Positions 1 through 7,217 of a stretch of 9,918 nt of DNA are shown here, piece after piece. How positions within the stretch are numbered: the first letter of the stretch is position 1; each line of letters opens with the position of its first letter. The position numbers and the translations under genes are program-made. Source of the stretch: Alphaproteobacteria bacterium (lineage in GTDB: Bacteria > Pseudomonadota > Alphaproteobacteria > UBA828). Below the pieces are notes generated by a model. It searched no databases, had not been told where the DNA came from, and worked only from the letters and a program-made list of their open reading frames with translations. The stretch is from contig JAUVWK010000078.1 of NCBI GenBank assembly GCA_030604165.1, positions 1-9,918 of the forward strand, given 5' to 3'.

Positions 1-346
1 CGAGGGCGCTGTTAGATGAGCTTGCGTAGCTGCGGACCGATGGGTTTCGTTGCGACAGAACTTCCGTTGTTGGCTAAACCCGGCTGTTCAGGCCCTCGTT
101 CAGGCACGACCGCTTTGGGGCGCTAAGCGGAAGAACAGCGCCAGCCCATGCGAGTGGATTGTGCGTTCATGGTCGTCCAATTGTCCGAATAAAGGGCGCG
201 GTCCAATACAGTACGTGGATAGCTATTCATCGTGCTCGAGCGCCGCCACATTAGCCCTCGGCTGCCATTCGTGCTACCGTTTCAGGCGATCAGGGAGAGC
301 CGCTCGGGAACCCCCGAAGCAAGACAAAAGGGGAGGACGCACAATC
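1..346. other. Leader region upstream of the transporter operon, no supported gene
   Basis: This stretch is visibly less GC-rich than the genes that follow. The frame of the binding-protein gene stays open upstream to about position 50, but the residues encoded there (many Trp, Cys and Ser, no domain pattern) do not look like protein, and the export signal begins only at 347. A weak sigma70-like pair can be drawn, TTGTCC at 181-186 and CAATAC at 204-209 with 17 bases between, but the match is poor. Two small, mutually exclusive stems overlap: CCGCTT at 110-115 with AAGCGG at 125-130, and GGCGCT at 119-124 with AGCGCC at 137-142. Neither is followed by a T-run. The operon promoter probably lies somewhere here, but I cannot place it with confidence. 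Confidence 0.6.
332..336 (+). promoter_or_regulatory. Ribosome binding site that fixes the start of the binding-protein gene
   Basis: GGAGG, within AGGGGAGGAC, lies 10 bases upstream of the ATG at 347. It supports that start over any of the upstream in-frame codons, and the Tat signal starting at 347 agrees. Confidence 0.75.
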
Positions 347-1894
347 ATGATTCCACTCTCGCGACGCCATTTTCTGCAAATTGGTGGCGCCTCGGCGCTG
401 ACCGTGCCCGCGCTTGGCGGGCTGCTGTGGTCGAAGCGCGCGCGCGCCGCGATCGGCGACACGCTGACCATCGCCTATAACGTCAATTTGCCGTCCTGGG
501 ACCCGACGGTGGGCGGCTCGTCGGTCAATCCGACGCTGCAGTCGATCTACAAGTCGGTATTCGATCAATATATCGACCAGAATCCGGATTTGAGCTTCAC
601 CGCCGGCATGCTCACGGATTGGGGCTGGAACGAAGACCGCACCCGGGCGCACATGACCGTGCGCGAAGGCGCGCGCTGGCATGACGGCAAGCCGGTCACC
701 GCCGAAGACATCGTCTGGAACCTCAAGCGGGTTTCGGATCCGGCGAACGGCAATGTGGTCTCGGTGATCTGGGCCGGCATGGCCAACTACACGGTCAGCG
801 GCAACCGCATCGAGTGCGATGTCGCCACCTACGTGCCGGATTATTTCAAGTGGATGGCGTTTCTCACGGCCTATGTCATTCCGCCGCATTATTACGAGGA
901 GGTGGGCGCCGAAGGCTTCGAGCAGAATCCGATCGGCTCGGGACCCTACACGGTCGAGCAGTTCGAGCGGGGCTCGCTGCTCCGGCTCAAGGCGTTTGCC
1001 GACTATTGGGGCCCGAAGCCGGCCTTCGAGAACGTCATCTTCAAGTTCGTCACCGACCCGACGAGCCGGGTGGCGGAGATCGAAAGCGGCGCCTCCGACA
1101 TCACCATCGACGTTCCCTTCGAGGAGTATGACCGCTTGAAGACCAAGGCCGGGCTCAAGGCGGTCGCTCATCCGGTGTCCGACATCGCCATGATCTTCTT
1201 CAACGATATCGGGGTGATGGAAGACGCCAACGTGCGCAAGGCGATGGTGCACGCGGTCGACCGGGAGGCCATCGTCGAGCGCCTGCTGCGCGGCTACGGC
1301 GTCGTGCTCCACACCTTGGAGGCGCCCGAGTACGACGCCTTCGATGCGTCGATCAAGGTGGCCTACGACCCGGAACTGGCCAAGCGGCTGCTCGCGGACT
1401 CGGGCTATTCGCCCGACAATCCGGCGCGGCTCACGATCCAGACCACCAAGGGCTATCGGCCCAAGGATTACGAGACCATCCAGGCCATCGTCGCCATGTG
1501 GCGCAAGGTCGGGATCGAGGCGGAGATCGAGGTTTACGAGATCGCCAAGCATTTCGAGCTGCGCGGGCAGGATAAGCTTGCCGAGGCCGCCTTCTATACC
1601 TGGGGCAACGCCTCGGGCGATCCCAACAACTCCACGGGCTTCGCCATGTTCGGCCCGTCGCCGCACTCGGTGTGGGACACCGACGACCTCGACGGCATGT
1701 TGGCGCCGGTGATGTTCGGCGAAAAGGACGACGCCAAGCGCATGGCGGGCTGGAACAAGGCGCTCCGCCACATCGCGGAGAACGCCTATGTGCTGCCGCT
1801 TTATCAGTACTTCCAGCCGGTGCTCTACAAGGAGGAGCTGAACTTTACGCCGTACGTGCAGAACTACATTCTGCCGCAGGTCATGAAGAAGTAG
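347..1894 (+). CDS. Peptide-type ABC transporter substrate-binding protein, Tat-exported
   Basis: A 515-residue solute-binding protein of the family 5 (DppA/OppA/NikA, SBP_bac_5) type. It would capture a small solute, probably a peptide, in the periplasm and deliver it to the permeases encoded just downstream. Residues 1-34 form a twin-arginine signal: SRRHFLQ at 5-11, a hydrophobic stretch and a likely cleavage after RARA (31-34). The family signature REGARWHDGKPVTAEDIVW occupies 106-124, and NPIGSGPY, typical of the second part of the ligand domain, lies at 194-201. Later segments such as VRKAMVHAVDREAIV and PELAKRLLADSGY are also characteristic. The length is normal for the family. The start is set by the Shine-Dalgarno sequence at 332-336. 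Tat rather than Sec export is common for such proteins in Alphaproteobacteria. Ligand specificity cannot be read from the sequence, so no gene symbol is given. Confidence 0.95.
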   Translation: MIPLSRRHFLQIGGASALTVPALGGLLWSKRARAAIGDTLTIAYNVNLPSWDPTVGGSSVNPTLQSIYKSVFDQYIDQNPDLSFTAGMLTDWGWNEDRTRAHMTVREGARWHDGKPVTAEDIVWNLKRVSDPANGNVVSVIWAGMANYTVSGNRIECDVATYVPDYFKWMAFLTAYVIPPHYYEEVGAEGFEQNPIGSGPYTVEQFERGSLLRLKAFADYWGPKPAFENVIFKFVTDPTSRVAEIESGASDITIDVPFEEYDRLKTKAGLKAVAHPVSDIAMIFFNDIGVMEDANVRKAMVHAVDREAIVERLLRGYGVVLHTLEAPEYDAFDASIKVAYDPELAKRLLADSGYSPDNPARLTIQTTKGYRPKDYETIQAIVAMWRKVGIEAEIEVYEIAKHFELRGQDKLAEAAFYTWGNASGDPNNSTGFAMFGPSPHSVWDTDDLDGMLAPVMFGEKDDAKRMAGWNKALRHIAENAYVLPLYQYFQPVLYKEELNFTPYVQNYILPQVMKK

Positions 1895-1930
1895 GCCGCG
1901 AGCCGGCGGTAGCGGGCGCAACGGGCGCGG

Positions 1931-2938
1931 ATGGCGGCTTCGCAGCTGCTCAAGCGACTGCTCCTGGCAATCCCCACGCTGTTCGGGGTTGCCGTCATCG
2001 TCTTCGTCCTCATGCGGGTGGTGCCCGGGGATCCGATCGCCATGATGATCGGACCCGGCGCCACGGCGGAGACGGCGGCCGAGTTGCGCGCGCTCTACGG
2101 GCTGGACCGGCCGCTCCTCGAACAGTTCGGTATCTGGCTCGCCGACGCCGTGCGCGGCGATTTCGGCATCTCGATCAGCGCCCACCAGGACGTGGCGCGG
2201 CTCATCCTGGCGCGCTTGCCGGCGACCTTGGAGCTGAGCCTCGCGGCGATCGCCTTCGCCGCCCTGTTCGGGGTCGCCTTCGCCGTGACCGGCGCCTATT
2301 GGCGCGGCCGGCCGCCGGAGGGCGCGGTCGACGCCTTCGCGGCGTTGTCGCTCGCCATCCCGGATTTTCTCTGGGGCCTGATCTTCATCCTCGTGCTCGG
2401 CGTGCTGCTGCCGGTGATGCCGATATCGGGCCGGCTGGACCCGCGCCTCGACTTTGCCGCGGTGACGCAGTTCTACGTCGTGGAAAGCCTGCTGCGCGGC
2501 GAGTTTCGGGTGCTCGGCTCGCTCTTGCTGCATCTGGTGCTGCCGGCCGTGGCGCTGGGCCTGCCGCTCACCGCGATCATCGCCCGGGTGCTGAAATCTT
2601 CGCTGATCGAAGCGTTGGCGCAGGATTATGTGCTCCAGGCGCGGGTCAAGGGCTTCGGGCGCTGGCGCATCATCTTGCGCGAGGCGCTGCGCAACGCCCT
2701 GATCCCGACCGTCACGCTGACCGGGGTCCAGTTCACCTTCTTGATCGGCGGCACCGTGCTGATCGAGCGCATCTTCGGTTATCCGGGCCTGGGCAATCTC
2801 GCCATCACCGCCGTGATCGACCGCGACCTGCCCCTGATCCAGGGCATCGTGATCACCTTCGCGGTCATGTTCATCGCCCTCAACATCCTGATCGACATGA
2901 CCTATGCGCTGCTCAATCCGAGGCTGAGACATGGCTGA
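1931..2938 (+). CDS. ABC transporter permease, DppB/OppB type
   Basis: A 335-residue inner-membrane permease forming half of the importer channel. The N-terminus fits the DppB/OppB pattern: a positively charged start, a transmembrane helix at about 10-30, then RVVPGDP (29-35), which is typical of this subunit. Several further hydrophobic segments follow, at about 100-120, 137-162, 197-219, 264-280 and 303-325. The cytoplasmic EAA loop that contacts the ATPases is at about 227-259 and includes EALAQDYVLQARVKGFG and REALRNALIP. The gene starts 36 bases after the binding-protein stop, and its last 8 bases overlap the next gene. No strong Shine-Dalgarno sequence precedes the ATG at 1931, but the next plausible starts would cut the first helix. 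It is a complete, ordinary family member. Confidence 0.95.
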   Translation: MAASQLLKRLLLAIPTLFGVAVIVFVLMRVVPGDPIAMMIGPGATAETAAELRALYGLDRPLLEQFGIWLADAVRGDFGISISAHQDVARLILARLPATLELSLAAIAFAALFGVAFAVTGAYWRGRPPEGAVDAFAALSLAIPDFLWGLIFILVLGVLLPVMPISGRLDPRLDFAAVTQFYVVESLLRGEFRVLGSLLLHLVLPAVALGLPLTAIIARVLKSSLIEALAQDYVLQARVKGFGRWRIILREALRNALIPTVTLTGVQFTFLIGGTVLIERIFGYPGLGNLAITAVIDRDLPLIQGIVITFAVMFIALNILIDMTYALLNPRLRHG

Positions 2939-3806
2939 ACTAAGCGCGGCGCCGGCCGCCCGGCCGCGCGAGTGGCGCTGGCTGGCCAGCCCGCGGGTGG
3001 TGTTCGGCGCCGCGGTGCTGGTCTTGCTCGGCGTCGTCGCCGCGGCGGCACCATGGCTGGCGCCGCACGATCCCTTGGAGCAGGACTTGATGAGCTCCTT
3101 CCTGCCGCCGTTCTGGGCGGCGGGCGCGGATCCGAGCTTTCCGCTCGGCACCGACAGCCTCGGCCGCGACCTGCTGTCGCGCCTGATCTACGGCGCCCGC
3201 GTGGCGCTGACCGTGGCCTTTGTCGCCGCCCTTCTGGCGGCGCTGCTCGGCACCGTGCTCGGCCTGCTCGCGGGTTATTTTCGCGGCTGGGTCGACGCGC
3301 TCATCTCGCGCCTGGTGGATATCTGGCTGTCGTTTCCGCCGGTGCTGCTTTCGATCGTGCTGGTGGCGCTGATCGGCACCGGGCTCCACGCGGTGATCAT
3401 CGCCATCGTAGTGATCGATTGGACCCGGTTTTGCCGCGTGGTGCGCGCCGAAACGCTGGTTCAGCGCGAGCAGGACTATGTCGCCTCCGCGCTCACCATC
3501 GGGCTCGGCCGGATGGCGATCTTGCGGCGCGAAATCCTGCCCAATGTGATGCCGCTCCTGATCGTGCTGGTGACGCTCGAGATGGGTATCGCGGTGATCG
3601 TCGAGGCGATTCTGAGCTTCGTCGGCCTGAGCGTCTCCTCGGACACGCCCACCTGGGGCGGGCTGATTCAGGAAGGCCGGCTTTACGTGCATCAGGCCTG
3701 GTGGATGATGGTCTTGCCGATCCTCTGCATCGTGCTCTCGGTGCTCGGCTTCAACGCGCTTGGCGACGGGCTGCGCGAGCGCCTCGATCCGGTGCTGCGC
3801 CGATGA
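2931..3806 (+). CDS. ABC transporter permease, DppC/OppC type
   Basis: A 291-residue inner-membrane permease, the partner of the preceding DppB-type subunit. Residues 1-70 match the OppC N-terminal region, with a first helix at about 22-43 followed by APHDP (44-48). The segment from LGTDSLGRDLLSRLIYGAR (72-90) into the second helix is a hallmark of this subunit. The EAA loop is at about 173-208, with EQDYVASALTIGLGRMAILRR followed by EILPNVMP. The C-terminus has the usual GFNALGDGLRERLDP ending (273-287). The start ATG at 2931 lies inside the upstream gene (ATGGCTGA, 8-bp overlap) and is preceded by GAGG at 2920-2923, 7 bases away. This indicates translational coupling, which helps make the two permeases in equal amounts. 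Confidence 0.95.
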   Translation: MAELSAAPAARPREWRWLASPRVVFGAAVLVLLGVVAAAAPWLAPHDPLEQDLMSSFLPPFWAAGADPSFPLGTDSLGRDLLSRLIYGARVALTVAFVAALLAALLGTVLGLLAGYFRGWVDALISRLVDIWLSFPPVLLSIVLVALIGTGLHAVIIAIVVIDWTRFCRVVRAETLVQREQDYVASALTIGLGRMAILRREILPNVMPLLIVLVTLEMGIAVIVEAILSFVGLSVSSDTPTWGGLIQEGRLYVHQAWWMMVLPILCIVLSVLGFNALGDGLRERLDPVLRR

Positions 3807-3847
3807 CTCCCATGACGCCCATGATGCCCGTGACGCCCGTGACGCCG
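3803..3847 (+). repeat. Five tandem 9-bp repeats over the start of the DppD-type ATPase gene
   Basis: The units are ATGACTCCC, ATGACGCCC, ATGATGCCC, GTGACGCCC and GTGACGCCG, encoding MTP MTP MMP VTP VTP. Every unit begins with a usable start codon in the gene's frame. Copy-number change would alter the N-terminus by three residues at a time without shifting the frame. Confidence 0.9.
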
Positions 3848-4747
3848 ACACTGGAAATCGACGATCTCCATCTCGGTATCGGCGCGGGGCGCGCGCACCT
3901 GCCGATCCTGCGTGGCGTTTCGCTGGCGGTCGAGCCCGGTACGGTGCATGGCCTGGTGGGCGAGTCCGGCGCCGGTAAATCCATGGTGGGCAAGGCGTTG
4001 CTTGGCGTCATGCCGCGCCAGGCGCGGATCACCGGTGGCACGATCCGCTTTGCCGGCCGGGACATCACGCACCTCTCCGAGCGCGCGCGGCGGCATTTAT
4101 TGGGTCTCGGCATGGCGCTGATTCCGCAGGACCCCGTGAACGCGCTCAACCCCGCGCTCCGCGTCGAGCGCCAGATCGCCGACGTGCTCACCCTGCATTT
4201 GGGCATGCGCGCGCGCGCCGCCCGGGCCAGGGCGCTAGCGCTGTTGCACGAGGTGCATATCCGCAATCCCGAGCGGGTCCTCGGCCAGTATGCGCACGAG
4301 CTCTCGGGCGGCATGTGCCAGCGCATCCTGATCGCCATCGCCTTCGCCTGCCGGCCGCAGCTGATCGTGGCGGACGAGCCGACCACCGCGCTCGACGTCA
4401 CCGTGCAGCGCCAGGTGCTGCGTTTGATCAAGACCCTCCAGCAAGAGGCCGGCACGGCGTTGCTGTTCATCACCCACGATCTCGGCGTGGTCGCCAAGCT
4501 CTGCACCCGCGTCAGCGTCATCCATGGCGGGCGCATTCTCGAGGAAGGGCCGGTCGCCCGCATCTTCGAAGCGCCGCGGCACGCCTATACGCGCGCGCTG
4601 TTGGCCGCGACGCCGCGCCACGACCGGCCGGGCGAGGTGCTGAAGCCGGTCCCCGCGACCCTGACGCGCCAGCTCCTCGCCGAGGCCGCGGCCTACGACG
4701 CCCAGCGCGCGGCGGTTGCCGTCCAACCCGGGTCAAACCATGCTTGA
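3803..4747 (+). CDS. ABC transporter ATPase, DppD/OppD type
   Basis: A 314-residue ATP-binding subunit, one of the two motors of the importer, acting on the cytoplasmic face of the permeases. Visible motifs are Walker A GESGAGKS (53-60), Q-loop glutamine 109 in IPQDP, signature LSGGMCQR (167-174), Walker B LIVADEPT (187-194) followed by TALD, and switch histidine 225 in ITHD. The tail after HAYTRALLAATP is the oligopeptide/dipeptide transporter C-terminal extension. The ATG at 3803 overlaps the upstream TGA (ATGA, 4 bases). The first 15 residues, MTPMTPMMPVTPVTP, come from five 9-bp repeats, each opening with ATG or GTG, so translation could start at several places. Family homology begins at about LEIDDLHL (17-24). 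The protein is otherwise complete. Confidence 0.95.
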   Translation: MTPMTPMMPVTPVTPTLEIDDLHLGIGAGRAHLPILRGVSLAVEPGTVHGLVGESGAGKSMVGKALLGVMPRQARITGGTIRFAGRDITHLSERARRHLLGLGMALIPQDPVNALNPALRVERQIADVLTLHLGMRARAARARALALLHEVHIRNPERVLGQYAHELSGGMCQRILIAIAFACRPQLIVADEPTTALDVTVQRQVLRLIKTLQQEAGTALLFITHDLGVVAKLCTRVSVIHGGRILEEGPVARIFEAPRHAYTRALLAATPRHDRPGEVLKPVPATLTRQLLAEAAAYDAQRAAVAVQPGSNHA

Positions 4748-5582
4748 GGTCCGCGAGCTTCACCTCGCGCTGCCGGACCGCAGCGTCCGGCGGCCGTTTC
4801 GACGGGCGCCGCGGGTCGACATCCTGCGCGGCGTGAGCTTCCATTTGACCGCCGGCCGCACGCTCGGCGTGGTCGGCGAGTCCGGCTCCGGCAAAACCTC
4901 GCTGGCGCGCACCGTGCTCAGGCTGCACCGGCCGAGCGGCGGGCAGATCCTGTTGCAGGGCCGCGATATCGCCGCGCTGGACGAGGCGGCGCTGAGGCCG
5001 CTGCGGGCGCAGATCCAAATGATCTTCCAGAACCCGCTGTCGTCGCTCAACCCACGCCATCGCATCGGCGCCATCGTCAGCCAGCCGCTCGCCCTGCTGG
5101 GCCCGGCCGGCGGCGCCCGGGTGCGCGGCGCCCGCGCCCGCCGCAGCGCGGCCGAGGCCCTGCTCGAGCGCGTCGGGTTGCCGAGCGCCTTCGTGACGCG
5201 CTATCCGCACGAGCTTTCGGGCGGCGAGCGTCAGCGCGTCGGCATCGCCCGCGCGATCGCGCTGCGGCCCGCCATCGTGGTGGCCGACGAGATCGTCTCC
5301 GGTCTCGACGTCTCGACCCAGGCGCAGATCATCGCTCTGCTGCGGGCCCTGCGCACCGACATGGGGCTCGCCCTCATGTTCATCAGCCACGATCTCTCGG
5401 TGGTGCGCGCGCTGTGCGACGAGGTGCTCGTGCTCCAGGACGGCAAGGTGGTGGAGCAGGGCGCCTGCGCCGAGGTGTTCGCGCGCCCGCGCGCGCCCTA
5501 CACCCGACGCCTGCTCGAGGCCATCCCGTTGCCCGAGGTCGATCCCGGCTGGATCGAACGCGCCGGCGTGGACGACGACTGA
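4740..5582 (+). CDS. ABC transporter ATPase, DppF/OppF type
   Basis: A 280-residue second ATPase of the importer, which would pair with the DppD-type subunit. Motifs are Walker A GESGSGKT (46-53), Q-loop glutamine 97 in FQNP, signature LSGGERQR (159-166), Walker B VVADE (180-184) and switch histidine 217 in ISHD. The D-loop region reads ADEIVSGLD (182-190), where the usual form is ADEPTSALD or ADEPVSALD. The catalytic Asp-Glu is kept, so activity is expected. The tail ends with PYTRRLLEAIPLP (253-265), a short peptide-transporter C-terminal extension. The ATG at 4740 overlaps the upstream stop by 8 bases (ATGCTTGA) and matches the usual family start. A TTG at 4716 would add eight residues but has no support. 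Confidence 0.95.
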   Translation: MLEVRELHLALPDRSVRRPFRRAPRVDILRGVSFHLTAGRTLGVVGESGSGKTSLARTVLRLHRPSGGQILLQGRDIAALDEAALRPLRAQIQMIFQNPLSSLNPRHRIGAIVSQPLALLGPAGGARVRGARARRSAAEALLERVGLPSAFVTRYPHELSGGERQRVGIARAIALRPAIVVADEIVSGLDVSTQAQIIALLRALRTDMGLALMFISHDLSVVRALCDEVLVLQDGKVVEQGACAEVFARPRAPYTRRLLEAIPLPEVDPGWIERAGVDDD

Positions 5583-5622
5583 AGCCGCCGTCGGCGCGAT
5601 CGCGGCAAATTTCGCGGCTTCG
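5580..5622 (+). terminator. Candidate stem-loop at the end of the transporter operon
   Basis: GAAGCCGC at 5581-5588 pairs perfectly with GCGGCTTC at 5614-5621. The stem begins inside the stop codon of the last operon gene, and its loop contains a self-complementary CGCGATCGCG at 5595-5604. No T-run follows, so this is not a classical intrinsic terminator. It may stabilise the 3' end of the mRNA or assist termination. Position is the main support. Confidence 0.35.
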
Positions 5623-5635
5623 GACACCCCTTGCA

Positions 5636-5663
5636 TTGACGTGGGTCATGGGCGCGCTAATCT
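5636..5663 (+). promoter_or_regulatory. Sigma70-like promoter for the L,D-transpeptidase gene
   Basis: TTGACG at 5636-5641 and TAATCT at 5658-5663 are separated by 16 bases and resemble housekeeping -35 and -10 boxes. Transcription would begin near 5670, leaving a leader of about 97 bases before the GTG at 5767. The box lies just after the end of the transporter operon and implies that the next gene is transcribed on its own. Confidence 0.55.
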
Positions 5664-5750
5664 GTTTGTCATAACATCGATCGGTTGCGGCTTGGGGTCT
5701 ATCAGGCGCTGCCTCGCTTCGCCAACCGACGTATCGGTCGAAGGCCGCTT

Positions 5751-5755
5751 GGGAG
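5751..5755 (+). promoter_or_regulatory. Ribosome binding site of the L,D-transpeptidase gene
   Basis: GGGAG ends 11 bases before the GTG at 5767 and is the best match upstream of any candidate start. The more upstream in-frame GTG at 5641 overlaps the predicted -35 box and can be excluded if that promoter is real. Confidence 0.5.
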
Positions 5756-5766
5756 ATAACCAACAG

Positions 5767-6888
5767 GTGACGGAACACGACGTCCGCGAACCGCCTTTTC
5801 GGGATGGCGGCGGGCGGGCTTTGACTTTGTTTTTGGTGGGTGGGGCGGCGACGGGCTGGTCCGCGCAATTTCGTGCGGCCGGGGTCTGGGCGTTATTTGC
5901 CGCCTTCGCCATGGGCCTGTTTGCGTTGGCGAGCGGTGCCCAAGCGGTTGAGCCGGGGCGCGGGCTTTCCGGGCAAAGCGGCTCCGTGCAGAGTGGCCTC
6001 GTCAAGCCCGAATTCGCCGGTCTCGTGGCGCCGGAAGGCGGCGATCTGATCGGCCGCATTCGGCTCCATCGCGCCTCGCATGACGATACCTTGCTCGATT
6101 TGGCCCGTGCCTTCGATTTGGGCTTTGTGGAAATGGTGGCGGCCAATCCGGGTGTCGATCCGTGGCTGCCGGGGGAGGGCACCTGGGTCGTGCTGCCGAC
6201 GGTTCACTTGCTGCCGTCGGGGCCGCACCGCGGTGTCGTCATCAATTTGGCGGAGCAACGGCTGTATCTTTTCGCGCGCGACGGCGCGGTCTCGACCTTT
6301 CCGATCGGGGTTGGCAAGGTTGGATGGGAGACGCCGCTCGGCGAAACCCAGGTGGTCGGCAAGCGCGCGGGCCCCGCCTGGTATCCGACGGCCTCGGCCC
6401 GGGTGGAAGATCCGCGCCTGCCCGCCATGGTGCCGCCTGGCCCCGACAATCCGTTGGGCAGCCACGCGCTTTATCTCGGTTGGCCGGCCTATTTGATCCA
6501 CGGAACCAACCAACCGGATAGCATCGGGCGCAGGGTCAGCCACGGCTGCATTCGCCTTTATCCCGAAGATATCTCGCGTCTCTATGCGGACGTTCCGCTC
6601 GAAACGCCGGTGCGCGTGATCAACGAGCCGGTGAAGTTGGGCTGGTCCGACGGCGATATGTATCTCGAGGTTCAGCCGCCGTTGCGCCAGGCCGACAGGG
6701 TCGAGGCGACGGGCCGCTTCGAGCGCGAGCCGCTGCCCGAGGTGGAGGCGCTGATTCACGTCTCGGCGGGCGACGCGGCCGGCCGTCTCGACTGGCTCGC
6801 GATCGGGCAGGCGCTGACGGCGCGCAGCGGCGTCCCCGTGCGCATCACATATCCCGCTCGGCGGGGCGCCACGATCGCCGCGCGCTAG
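5767..6888 (+). CDS. L,D-transpeptidase (YkuD/ErfK family) with LysM-like domain
   Basis: A 373-residue exported enzyme predicted to form or modify peptidoglycan cross-links, or to attach proteins to peptidoglycan, in the periplasm. The YkuD catalytic domain spans about 155-285. It contains histidine 245 in HGTNQP and the active-site motif SHGCIRL with cysteine 261, preceded by the usual substrate-binding pattern GETQVVGKRAGPAWYPT. Ahead of it, residues 100-145 (DDTLLDLARAFDLGFVEM, then AANPGVDPWLPGEGTWVVLP) resemble a LysM-type peptidoglycan-binding fold. A hydrophobic stretch ends at ASGAQA (55-60), a likely signal peptidase site, but the region before it is unusually long. The true start may therefore be the TTG at 5821. 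The roughly 90 residues after the catalytic domain have no recognised motif. The gene appears monocistronic. Confidence 0.9.
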   Translation: MTEHDVREPPFRDGGGRALTLFLVGGAATGWSAQFRAAGVWALFAAFAMGLFALASGAQAVEPGRGLSGQSGSVQSGLVKPEFAGLVAPEGGDLIGRIRLHRASHDDTLLDLARAFDLGFVEMVAANPGVDPWLPGEGTWVVLPTVHLLPSGPHRGVVINLAEQRLYLFARDGAVSTFPIGVGKVGWETPLGETQVVGKRAGPAWYPTASARVEDPRLPAMVPPGPDNPLGSHALYLGWPAYLIHGTNQPDSIGRRVSHGCIRLYPEDISRLYADVPLETPVRVINEPVKLGWSDGDMYLEVQPPLRQADRVEATGRFEREPLPEVEALIHVSAGDAAGRLDWLAIGQALTARSGVPVRITYPARRGATIAAR

Positions 6889-6916
6889 CATCCCGATTCC
6901 ACGCCAGTAGAGAATG

Positions 6917-6953
6917 CGCCGGCGCCTTGACTTCGATCAAGGAGCGCCCGGCG
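6917..6953 (+). terminator. Long GC-rich hairpin after the L,D-transpeptidase gene
   Basis: Pairing runs in three blocks: 6917-6920 with 6950-6953, 6921-6924 with 6945-6948, and 6925-6930 with 6937-6942. Small bulges lie at 6943-6944 and 6949, and the CTTCGA loop contains UUCG. The hairpin begins 29 bases after the stop codon at 6888, so it probably ends or protects that transcript. Only a short TTT at 6956-6958 follows, which makes it a weak intrinsic terminator. Confidence 0.45.
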
Positions 6954-6968
6954 GCTTTGGCCTAATGG
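6927..6968 (+). promoter_or_regulatory. Possible FNR/FixK-type operator with -10 box
   Basis: TTGACTTCGATCAA at 6927-6940 differs at one base from the FNR consensus TTGAT-N4-ATCAA. A weak -10 candidate, TAATGG, lies at 6963-6968. If transcription starts near 6975, the box is centred at about -41.5, the spacing used by class II FNR-activated promoters. The same bases form the top of the hairpin described at 6917-6953, so the symmetry may have another cause. Any target would be the MoaD/ThiS-like gene about 240 bases downstream. Confidence 0.3.
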
Positions 6969-7167
6969 TTGAGAATTCTGCTTCGTGGCGGCTGGCCCGC
7001 GCGCGACAGGTCCGTGTGCGCCGATCGATTGGCGAACGCCCGAAGCCCGAGCACCAGTGCGAGCACGCGGATCATGCGCCCAAGAAGCCGCCCGAATTCC
7101 CGCCCAAGACGGCGCCCCGCCGCGGGCGATAACGTGGCCGCCGGGTCCGCCGACCCATCCGATGCGC

Positions 7168-7196
7168 CCGACGGCCTGAGCCCCATCGGGCATAAT
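7168..7196 (+). promoter_or_regulatory. Possible proximal promoter of the MoaD/ThiS-like gene
   Basis: CATAAT at 7191-7196 matches five of six bases of a -10 box. CCGACG at 7168-7173, 17 bases upstream, matches only three bases of a -35 box. Transcription would start near 7203, just before the Shine-Dalgarno-like AAGGGG at 7204-7209, giving a very short leader. Confidence 0.35.
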
Positions 7197-7217
7197 TGGG
7201 CGCAAGGGGTGATCGAA

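Larger units (their letters stand above)
6889..7217. other. 329-base gap with regulatory-looking signals and no supported gene
   Basis: The first part holds the GC-rich hairpin and FNR-like box at 6917-6953, and the last part holds a possible promoter at 7168-7196. Between them, several frames stay open and are all GC-rich at third positions, so open length is not informative. Two short candidates were considered. On the + strand, 6965-7132 encodes a Pro/Lys-rich peptide ending PKTAPRRGR. On the - strand, 6962-7186 encodes a 74-residue peptide with a hydrophobic core, RMIRVLALVLGLRAF. Neither has a Shine-Dalgarno sequence or a recognisable family, so neither is called as a gene. Confidence 0.55.

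Noticed and set aside
3..29. Possible C-terminus of an upstream gene reading RALLDELA then TAG
   Set aside because: Only eight codons are visible and other frames also stop within 18 bases, so there is no basis for calling it.
50..346. In-frame N-terminal extension of the binding protein by about 99 residues
   Set aside because: The extension has no protein-like pattern, while a Tat signal and a strong GGAGG site mark the start at 347.
290..3151. Very long - strand open frame of 953 residues opposite the binding-protein and permease genes
   Set aside because: It is a shadow of the GC-rich codons on the + strand. Its His/Arg/Gln-rich composition matches no domain, and the + strand genes are certain.
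5641..5766. Upstream GTG start (5641) for the L,D-transpeptidase
   Set aside because: This codon overlaps the predicted -35 box, has no ribosome binding site, and would place about 100 residues before the signal-peptide cleavage site.
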